A stretch of DNA of 13,348 nt from Verrucomicrobiota bacterium. GTDB taxonomy: Bacteria > Verrucomicrobiota > Verrucomicrobiia > Opitutales > Opitutaceae. Shown piece after piece: positions 7,464 to 13,348 of this stretch. The position numbers were made by a program, and so were the translations under genes. Every line of letters begins with the position of its first letter. The stretch's first letter is position 1. The stretch spans positions 1 to 13,348 of the forward strand of contig JAEWIY010000187.1 of the NCBI GenBank assembly GCA_023386835.1, written 5' to 3'. The notes below the pieces were generated by a model. The model searched no databases and was not told the DNA's origin. It was given only the letters and a program-made list of their open reading frames with translations.

Positions 7464-9359
7464 CTAAGGCAGGCTCCAATGCTCGATGACCCATGCACCG
7501 TGCTGAGAATGTTCGAGTTCCCAGCGTCCCGGGCCGCGATCGATGATCCGCCAGGGAGTGCCGGAGACGCGGTCCGTTCCGGCCCACGCGAGAACCGCCA
7601 ACGTCACACGTCCCTGGATACGGTCGGGGGTCCGGAGCAGGGGAGCCACATGGAACGGCGCCATGACGTGCCGCCGGGGTGAGGTTTCGTCCAACCGTTC
7701 GTCCCAGCCGGGTTGCAGCGCTCCGTGCAGCGCTTGCAGCGCGGTTCCGCGCCCGTCCGACGCCCAACCCGCAAGGAATCGGGTGTCGGCTGCCGTCTCA
7801 TCCTTGCTCACGCGACGGTCGGTCAGAGGCAGCGCGTAGCCGCCAATCGTGAGGATCCCGGCGGGATTTCGCACGTCGACGTGGTGAACCTGCAGCAGCC
7901 ACGGTCCCCGCCAGAAGATGAACGTCTCCACGCCGGTGTTCACCTGTCCAATCTTGCCGCCGAGAGCGTAGCTGTACCCGACGTGATCCTCGGTCATCTC
8001 GATCGCGACCGTCGAGTGGCGGCCGAACACGCGGTCGTCGTCGAGTCGAAGGGTGAGGGCATTGTCCAACGACCAGTCCGTGGCCGGAGCACCGGCGGCG
8101 AGGGTGAACCCGATGCCGGTGCGATAGGCGGTTTTGCTCCACTTCCACGCGCCGTAGCGCAGCTGGGTGTTGGAGACCATCGAGCCGGCGTTGACGATCT
8201 CCACTTCTCCGCCGACGCCGCGCAGCAGCAGGCCGGCCGGAGCGATAACGTGCACGAAGTCGCCCGTCTCGGCGGGCAGCGGCTCCTCCGGGCAGGTCCA
8301 GAGGGCATGGGTCGGCGGGACGAGCAGCGCGGAGAATCCCTTGGCGCACCAGTACGGCGATCCAGCGCATGAATACGGTTCGGCCAAAGCCTCAAATCGG
8401 TCGGTGAAACCGAACGAGAGGCAGCCCTGCTCCTGTTGAATCGGACGATCGAGGAAGTAGTCGAGGTTGCGGGTCATCAGGCGCCGCAGTCGTCCGGGCG
8501 GCAGGTCCGTGCCCGCTTCGGCCACCGCGAGGCCGAACACCGCGATCGCGTTGAAGCGATACATCATCGAGCGGCCGAACGCCGGATGTTCACCGCTCGC
8601 GGCAAACGCATGCTGATAATCCCGGACAAACAGCCGCGCCCATGCACGCCAGCGGTCGGCGCGGGCCGGATCGGCTGAACCGTGCAGGCGCGCCCACCAC
8701 AGGCCGTAGAAGTGGAAGGCGTAGGCGTTGTAGTGATCGAAGGCTTGGTTGATGCCGTCCTCAAACCAGCCGCCGCCTCGATGCATGGTCTCGAGTTGGT
8801 TCAGGTGCGCGGTGATGACGGCGCGATCAGTGCGGTGGCCGTGACCCTGTTTCCCGAGAAACTCGAGAATGTGCACCGACATGAAGAGGTGGTTGTTGTT
8901 GACGATGCCGCTGCCCCGCGCCGTCGCGAGCCAGCCCGCCACCTGTGCTTTCTCGTCGGCCGTGAGCGGATACCACAGCTGCTCCGGGGCGATCTGCAGC
9001 GCGATTGAGAGCAGGCCCATCTCCACGTGATGCTGGTGATAACTGGCATCCGGACCCCAATACTGCGGATGCTGCGGATTCGTTCCAATGACGAGACCAC
9101 GGCGGAACCACACCGCGATCCGCTCACGGAAGGCGCTGCTGTCGGGTTCGGGTTCACTCTGCAGGTAGTGCGCGGCGAGGCAGAGCGGGCGCGCGAAACT
9201 TTCCAACCGGTCCGCCTGCGCATCATGATCGCTCGCGGGCCCGGCGATCGGCAGGTCGGCGCGCCCGTCTTCCATCAACGCCGCGAGCGGTTTGAGCAAC
9301 TGACGCGCCCGGTCCTGCCAGTGTCGATACGGCGAGGGGGAAAGGGGAGCGTGGATCAT
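7464..9359 (-). CDS. DUF2264 domain protein (putative cytoplasmic glycan-active enzyme)
   Basis: Protein of 631 residues that matches the DUF2264 family over its length. Recognisable blocks are QYWGPDASYHQHHVEMGLLS (99-118), NNNHLFMSVHILEFLG (154-169), GGGWFEDGINQAFDHYNAYAF (195-215, rich in aromatic and acidic residues), FGRSMMYRFNAIAVFGLA (261-278) and YSCAGSPYWCAKGFSALLVP (329-348). A beta-rich C-terminal half follows from about residue 365. The helical N-terminal half suggests an (alpha/alpha)-barrel, a fold shared with several uronate-acting hydrolases and lyases; this is inference. There is no signal peptide or membrane segment, so it should be cytoplasmic. The ATG at 9359 begins just before the conserved region, only seven bases after the stop of the hydroxyacid dehydrogenase gene, and no ribosome site is visible. 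This implies translational coupling. The reading frame open upstream overlaps that gene in another frame and is not used. The reaction is unassigned, but the context points to breakdown of imported oligosaccharides. Confidence 0.87.
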   Translation of the reverse strand: MIHAPLSPSPYRHWQDRARQLLKPLAALMEDGRADLPIAGPASDHDAQADRLESFARPLCLAAHYLQSEPEPDSSAFRERIAVWFRRGLVIGTNPQHPQYWGPDASYHQHHVEMGLLSIALQIAPEQLWYPLTADEKAQVAGWLATARGSGIVNNNHLFMSVHILEFLGKQGHGHRTDRAVITAHLNQLETMHRGGGWFEDGINQAFDHYNAYAFHFYGLWWARLHGSADPARADRWRAWARLFVRDYQHAFAASGEHPAFGRSMMYRFNAIAVFGLAVAEAGTDLPPGRLRRLMTRNLDYFLDRPIQQEQGCLSFGFTDRFEALAEPYSCAGSPYWCAKGFSALLVPPTHALWTCPEEPLPAETGDFVHVIAPAGLLLRGVGGEVEIVNAGSMVSNTQLRYGAWKWSKTAYRTGIGFTLAAGAPATDWSLDNALTLRLDDDRVFGRHSTVAIEMTEDHVGYSYALGGKIGQVNTGVETFIFWRGPWLLQVHHVDVRNPAGILTIGGYALPLTDRRVSKDETAADTRFLAGWASDGRGTALQALHGALQPGWDERLDETSPRRHVMAPFHVAPLLRTPDRIQGRVTLAVLAWAGTDRVSGTPWRIIDRGPGRWELEHSQHGAWVIEHWSLP

Positions 9360-9366
9360 GGGGAAA

Positions 9367-10371
9367 TCAGGACGAGCGATCGTACACCTCTGGCGTGACG
9401 ATGGCCTGCAACGGTGCGCCGGCAGCGTACGCCCGCAGGTTGGCGAGGGCAAATTCACCCGCGTCGCGCCGCCGGTCTGTCGTGGGTCCGGCGAGGTGGG
9501 GCGTAAGCGTGACGTTGCGCAGCCCGCGGAAAGGCGAGTCCGTTGGCAGTGGCTCGGTGGTGAAGACGTCCAGGCCGACCTGGATCTTTCCTTCGCGCGC
9601 GACTCGCAGCAGAGCGGCCTCATCCACCACGGCGCCGCGTCCTACGTTGACGAATACGCCACCGGGACGGATCCGTCGCAGCAAATCCTCGGTGATGATG
9701 CCTTTTGTTTCTGGGATCAGGGGGGCAAGCTCCACCACGACGTCATTGTTGCTGAACAGCGCTTCAAGTGACGGCGCGCGGCGGACGCCGTACGCTTTCT
9801 CCGCTTCCTCCGTCACATCGGGCGCAAACACCTGCACGGCTGTGCCGAAGGGGCGGAGCAGGGCCGTCAACTCCCGCGCCACCTGTCCGAAACCATGGAT
9901 GCCGATACGACGCCCGAACAGCGAGGCCGTTTCGGTGGCGCCGTTCTTCCAGGCGCCTTCCAGGTGCATGCCGATGGCCCAGGCGGTGGCGCGCCGCAGG
10001 CAGGACAACATGTGAAAAAGCGCCCACTCTGCGACGATGCGGCTGATCGAGCCACCCCAGTTGGTGACGAGCAGGCCTTGTTCCAGATGCGACCGGTTGA
10101 CCAGACGTTTCACGGAGCCGGCGAAATAGCAGACGTAGCGTAGCCGGTCCGGCAATACACCTGGCAGCGGCGGTGTCTTCCAGCAGGCGAGCAGGACGGC
10201 CGGGTTGACCTCTTTGAGCACGGCGGGAAATGCCTCCGGAGGGAGCGTGAGCGGATCCACGACCCGCAGGTCGGGCGCGAGTTCGTGCAACTCACGTCGC
10301 ATCGCATCGGGCAGGAAGTCGCGCAGCTCCTCAGGTGTCAGCAGCGCGAGCACGGGTGAAATTGTCGCCAT
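9367..10371 (-). CDS. D-isomer-specific 2-hydroxyacid dehydrogenase
   Basis: Cytoplasmic NAD(P)-dependent oxidoreductase of 334 residues that interconverts a 2-keto acid and a D-2-hydroxy acid. The catalytic domain halves flank a Rossmann domain of about residues 105-290. The nucleotide-binding motif is GIHGFGQVA (157-165), with Ala in place of the third Gly, and an acidic residue (Asp185) after the second strand suggests NAD. The catalytic triad is visible as Arg245 in NVGRGAVVD, Glu273 in DVFTTEPLP and His292 in LTPHLAG. The ATG at 10371 was chosen because upstream codons overlap the isomerase gene and conserved sequence starts near residue 5. It begins 16 bases after the isomerase stop and ends 7 bases before the DUF2264 gene, so it sits in the middle of an operon. 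The substrate is unknown; hydroxypyruvate or glyoxylate reductase and phosphoglycerate dehydrogenase are the usual relatives. A role on a sugar-derived keto acid fits the neighbours. Confidence 0.92.
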   Translation of the reverse strand: MATISPVLALLTPEELRDFLPDAMRRELHELAPDLRVVDPLTLPPEAFPAVLKEVNPAVLLACWKTPPLPGVLPDRLRYVCYFAGSVKRLVNRSHLEQGLLVTNWGGSISRIVAEWALFHMLSCLRRATAWAIGMHLEGAWKNGATETASLFGRRIGIHGFGQVARELTALLRPFGTAVQVFAPDVTEEAEKAYGVRRAPSLEALFSNNDVVVELAPLIPETKGIITEDLLRRIRPGGVFVNVGRGAVVDEAALLRVAREGKIQVGLDVFTTEPLPTDSPFRGLRNVTLTPHLAGPTTDRRRDAGEFALANLRAYAAGAPLQAIVTPEVYDRSS

Positions 10372-10387
10372 GGCGGAAATGCCGGGA

Positions 10388-11536
10388 TCAAGCCGGCGGA
10401 TAACATTCAAGAAGATGAAGGTCGGGCTCCGGCTGGTACTGGAGCGGCGGCAGGCCGGCGGGCACAAAAAACGCATCGTGCAGCGCCAGTGGCTCCACCG
10501 TGTCGCCCACGCGTACGGAGCCTGCGCCGCCGGTGACGACGACCACGTGGCCGACGCCCTCGGCCTTGCTGACCGGTGCGTGCAGCGTCGACGTGCGCAC
10601 GCGGAAACACGGCGTGCGTTCCGGGCCGATCAGGTCGTCCTGATAGGAGTCCACGCCGAGCGCGCGCCGACGACGCGGCTGACAGCGCGCCTCCACGGCC
10701 ACTCGCGTGGGCGGCCAGGGCGTGGGATCAAAGACGTCGAGGGCGAACTCCAACCCGCGATTCATGAACCGCGACGCTTCGGGCAGGACGTAGCCGCCGC
10801 GTTCAAATTCGAAACGCACAACGAGGTCGCTGGGTTCCTGAATTTCAATCAGCAGAACACCGGCCCCGAGCGCGTGCGGAACTCCGCCGGGAACCAGGTA
10901 CGTGTCACCCGCGTGGACCGGGATGCGGTTCATCGCGGCCGTGATCGCGGCGATGTCCTGTTGTACGATCCAGGAGCGCAAGGTGTCGCGGGACGGGGTC
11001 TGTCGGAATCCCAGGTAGATACACGGGTCCTCCACGTCTGGCCGCGTGGCGAGAACGTGGTACGCCTCGGTTTTACCCGAGGGTGCTTGCAACCGCTCGC
11101 GGGCGAACGCGGCGGTCGGATGGACCTGAAAGTGGAGTCGAATCGCCGGATCGAGGCGTTTGACCAGCAGGGCGAAGTCGGCGCCGCGTTGTGCGACGTA
11201 GGGGTCCCCGAGAAAGTAGCTTGGATCCGCTTGGAGCAGCTCGCGGAAGTCGTAGTCCACGTCGCCGACCCGCACGACTGAAACGCCTTCAGGCACCGAT
11301 GCCGGGCTGCTGGCGTGGCGCGTCGCTTCGGGCGGATTGATCGCACGCGTCGTGGAAGCGAGCCAGTCTTCAGGATGGCGGCCATCCTGCGGTGCAGCCA
11401 CGCCGGCGCTGGCGTCAAGCAAACGTCCACCGGTGTAGGTGCGCCACACGCGGTTAGGCGGCAGACGGACCAAACGATGGCGCCAGACCGGCGATCCGGT
11501 GGGCGCCACGGGGCCAGAGGATCCGGCGTTGTGCAT
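10388..11536 (-). CDS. manA: Class I mannose-6-phosphate isomerase homologue (ManA-type)
   Basis: Zinc-dependent aldose-ketose isomerase of the cupin fold, 382 residues and near the usual ManA length. The reference reaction is mannose-6-phosphate to fructose-6-phosphate in the cytoplasm. The zinc ligands of the family can be placed: Gln137 and His139 in HFQVHP, Glu157 in GKTEAYHVL and His221 in GGVPHALG. The block IEIQEPSDLVVRFEF (230-244) matches the EIQxxSD...R signature that carries the catalytic Arg (Arg241). The C-terminal cupin half (about 305-382) is present. ATG 11536 starts before the first conserved block; a TTG at 11611 would add 25 residues with no family resemblance. No ribosome site is visible. 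A gap of about 120 bases separates it from the symporter gene upstream, so it could have its own promoter. The location in a glycan operon suggests a catabolic paralogue whose real substrate may not be mannose-6-phosphate, so the symbol is by family only. Confidence 0.85.
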   Translation of the reverse strand: MHNAGSSGPVAPTGSPVWRHRLVRLPPNRVWRTYTGGRLLDASAGVAAPQDGRHPEDWLASTTRAINPPEATRHASSPASVPEGVSVVRVGDVDYDFRELLQADPSYFLGDPYVAQRGADFALLVKRLDPAIRLHFQVHPTAAFARERLQAPSGKTEAYHVLATRPDVEDPCIYLGFRQTPSRDTLRSWIVQQDIAAITAAMNRIPVHAGDTYLVPGGVPHALGAGVLLIEIQEPSDLVVRFEFERGGYVLPEASRFMNRGLEFALDVFDPTPWPPTRVAVEARCQPRRRRALGVDSYQDDLIGPERTPCFRVRTSTLHAPVSKAEGVGHVVVVTGGAGSVRVGDTVEPLALHDAFFVPAGLPPLQYQPEPDLHLLECYPPA

Positions 11537-11656
11537 CACCGGAGGGCGCCGAGCGACTGGCGTGGTTCGACCCGCTGGATCCAAACGGCGGTTAATAACA
11601 ATAAACGACAACGCATGACGAGGGGTAGTGAGATCAAAGTTAAAGGGTGCGCGGGG

Positions 11657-13348
11657 TTATTTCGACTCGGCGCTTTGCGTGGCGGGCGCCGGGGCGCTGC
11701 CACCCATCGCGCGCAGCGCGTCACCCATCGGTGGGCTCCGGCGGGAGGCGCGACGCAGGACGAGGCCAATCACGACCACGACGCCACCGCAAAACAGGAA
11801 TCCCATCCGGCCGAGCAGCGGATTCGGAATGAGGGCGAGCAGGGCGATGAACCCGCCGTACCACAGGCAGAGCACGCCCAGCACCCGCGCCTGCATCGAG
11901 TCGCTGCCGGCGCCCTCCTCCTTGGCGAAGTCGATCGGGCGGCGGATGCGCTCGTTGAATTCCTCGATTCGCGCCTGATCCGTGGCGGAAGTGCGGGCCC
12001 ACCAGGCGCGCGTGCCGAGGAACCAGGTGGTGCCGACGAGCACGTTGAGGAAGAGGCCGATGATGACCGTCCAGTAGTTGCTCTCGCTGGGCGTCAGCGG
12101 TTCGCGGCCGAACGTCGAAGCGACCCATTCGGCATCGAGGTAGCGCGTGGCGAGAAAGGACGTGATGAAGCAGACGAGCACCGTCGTCCATCCGGACCAC
12201 GGCGGGGTGCGCCGGACAATGAAGCAGAGCACCAGCGGCACCGTGTAAGGCACCGCCACCAGGGTCCCGAACTGCTGCATCAGGTCGAAGAGGCCGAGGT
12301 TCGACCAGCGGCTGAAGTTGAGGCCGGCCAGGATCACGAGCAAACCGAACACCCCGGTGGTGATGCGTCCGGTGATCACCAGCTCGCGATCAGAGGCGCC
12401 GGGACGCAGCACGGGCTGGTAGAAGTTCTTCACGAAGATGCCGGCGTTGCGGTTCAGCCCGCTGTCCATCGACGACATCGTGGCGGCGAGGATACCGCTC
12501 AGCAGCAGGCCGATCATCCCGGCGGGCATGGTGGTCAGACAGATCGCAAAGTACGCGCCTTCGTCCGGATTCGGCAGGGCGGGGAAGATGGCGCTGATGT
12601 CGGGATGCACGATCCGAGCCGCCAGCGGCGGGATGAACCAGACGACCGGGCCGACCACGAAGAGCACACTCGCGAGGAGGGCGGAGCGGCGCGCGTGCAC
12701 GCTGTCCTTCACGCAGAGGTAACGCGACGACTCGAACAGATTGTTCGTCGAGATGTACTGCTTGATGAACATCGCGATAACCCACAGGAGCAGCAGGGGC
12801 TGGGTCGCCATCGCGCTCAGATCAAGGTGGCCGGCGGGCAGTTGGTCCAGCAGCGGACGGACGCCACCGACTTCGCGCAGCGCGAGAAACGCGGCAACGA
12901 TCGTCACCGGCATCAGGATGAGCAGCTGGATGAAGTCGCCCGCCACTGCGGCCCAGCTGCCGCCAGCGAGGGTCATGGCAACGACGATTAATCCCGTCAC
13001 CAGGATGGTCGTTTCCAGCTCAAAACCGAACGCGGCCGAGAGGAACACCGCCAGGCCGTTCAGCCAGATGCCCGCGTAGAGCGTGCCCAGCGGGATCTGC
13101 ATCCAGGTGAAGATCTGCTCGTTGGCCCGCGAGAAACGTTGCCGCACTCCTTCGAGCGGCGTGATCACCCGCATCTGCCGGGCGCGGGCGGCAAAGTAGA
13201 GGGCGCAGATGCCGAACCCGGCGGCATTGGCAAAAAAGATCACAAAAACCGGCCAGCCGTCCGTGTAGGCTTTCGAGGCCGCGCCGGTGAACGTCCAGGC
13301 GCTGAACTGCGTCATGAAAGCCGAACTGCCGACGAGCCACCACAGCAT
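11657..13348 (-). CDS. Sodium/solute symporter (SSS family), N-terminus outside the window
   Basis: Inner-membrane transporter that would use the sodium gradient to bring in a small solute, probably a sugar or sugar acid given the neighbours. The 563 visible residues contain many hydrophobic segments and the two family hallmarks. These are GGSWAAVAGDFIQ in the first third (the GGxxAVxxTDxxQ block) and AATMSSMDSGLNRNAGIF in the middle (the AAxMSSxDSxLNxxS sodium-solute symporter signature). The visible start WWLVGSSAFMTQFSAWTFTG corresponds to the first or second helix of the family. The ATG at 13348 is therefore likely internal, and some tens of residues including a first helix should lie beyond the edge. 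The C-terminus is a polar Ala/Pro/Ser-rich tail (after the last helix, about residue 530). It is the first gene of the minus-strand group visible here, followed after about 120 bases by the isomerase gene. Confidence 0.93.
   Translation of the reverse strand: MLWWLVGSSAFMTQFSAWTFTGAASKAYTDGWPVFVIFFANAAGFGICALYFAARARQMRVITPLEGVRQRFSRANEQIFTWMQIPLGTLYAGIWLNGLAVFLSAAFGFELETTILVTGLIVVAMTLAGGSWAAVAGDFIQLLILMPVTIVAAFLALREVGGVRPLLDQLPAGHLDLSAMATQPLLLLWVIAMFIKQYISTNNLFESSRYLCVKDSVHARRSALLASVLFVVGPVVWFIPPLAARIVHPDISAIFPALPNPDEGAYFAICLTTMPAGMIGLLLSGILAATMSSMDSGLNRNAGIFVKNFYQPVLRPGASDRELVITGRITTGVFGLLVILAGLNFSRWSNLGLFDLMQQFGTLVAVPYTVPLVLCFIVRRTPPWSGWTTVLVCFITSFLATRYLDAEWVASTFGREPLTPSESNYWTVIIGLFLNVLVGTTWFLGTRAWWARTSATDQARIEEFNERIRRPIDFAKEEGAGSDSMQARVLGVLCLWYGGFIALLALIPNPLLGRMGFLFCGGVVVVIGLVLRRASRRSPPMGDALRAMGGSAPAPATQSAESK

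Noticed and set aside
7429..7465. Inverted repeat AGCCGAG / CTCGGCT between the DUF2264 and heparinase-like genes
   Set aside because: The arms are only 7 bases, the loop is over 20 bases, and there is no T-run. It overlaps the DUF2264 stop codon and is likely chance.
5969..7489. Open frame of 506 codons on the plus strand opposite the heparinase-like gene
   Set aside because: It is antisense to a gene with a signal peptide and clear family motifs. Its translation is Arg/Gly/Ala/Val-rich with no domain. Long antisense frames are expected in GC-rich DNA.
11315..12991. Open frame of 558 codons on the plus strand opposite the symporter and isomerase genes
   Set aside because: The translation is low-complexity, His/Arg/Glu-rich and spans the gap between two well-supported minus-strand genes, so it is a codon-bias artefact.
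1..13348. CRISPR arrays, tRNA genes, insertion sequences or prophage genes
   Set aside because: No spaced direct repeats, tRNA-like cloverleaf, transposase motif or phage gene was seen by reading both strands.

Overview
The window is a GC-rich bacterial chromosome segment that is almost entirely coding. It most likely comes from a Verrucomicrobiota bacterium of the Opitutaceae type. The main pointer is the TonB-dependent receptor, whose mature N-terminus (ETVVLSAFEVSTASDRGY) has the 'VVLSxFEV...DRGY' form that I associate with the large receptor families of Opitutaceae. Weak or absent Shine-Dalgarno sequences and the mix of VCBS lipoprotein, DUF2264 and heparinase-like genes fit that group. 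The assignment is inference from sequence style, not from a marker gene.

Layout: (i) 1-1468, minus strand: a seven-repeat FG-GAP/VCBS lipoprotein whose stop overlaps (ATGA) the start of a membrane-anchored protein cut off at the left edge. (ii) 1562-4965, plus strand: a classical short-chain dehydrogenase, then a full-length TonB-dependent outer-membrane receptor closed by a strong intrinsic terminator (4981-5012). (iii) 5013-5275: a short intergenic stretch between convergent units, with no gene. (iv) 5276-13348, minus strand: five genes in one direction. In transcription order these are a sodium/solute symporter (N-terminus outside the window), a ManA-type (class I) mannose-6-phosphate isomerase homologue, a D-isomer-specific 2-hydroxyacid dehydrogenase, a DUF2264 protein and a secreted heparinase II/III-type polysaccharide lyase homologue. 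The gaps are about 120, 16, 7 and 70 nt, so at least the middle genes look co-transcribed.

How the genes may work together (inference): the window reads as a carbohydrate-utilisation locus for an acidic (uronate-containing) glycan. The receptor would bring ligand across the outer membrane. The exported heparinase-like enzyme would cleave it in the periplasm. The symporter would carry small products across the inner membrane. The DUF2264 protein has no signal peptide and would act on them in the cytoplasm. The isomerase and the two NAD(P)-dependent dehydrogenases would process the resulting sugar or keto/hydroxy acid. The substrate cannot be read from the sequence. No regulator, sulfatase, SusD-like protein or RNA gene was found, and I saw no insertion sequence, CRISPR array or tRNA.
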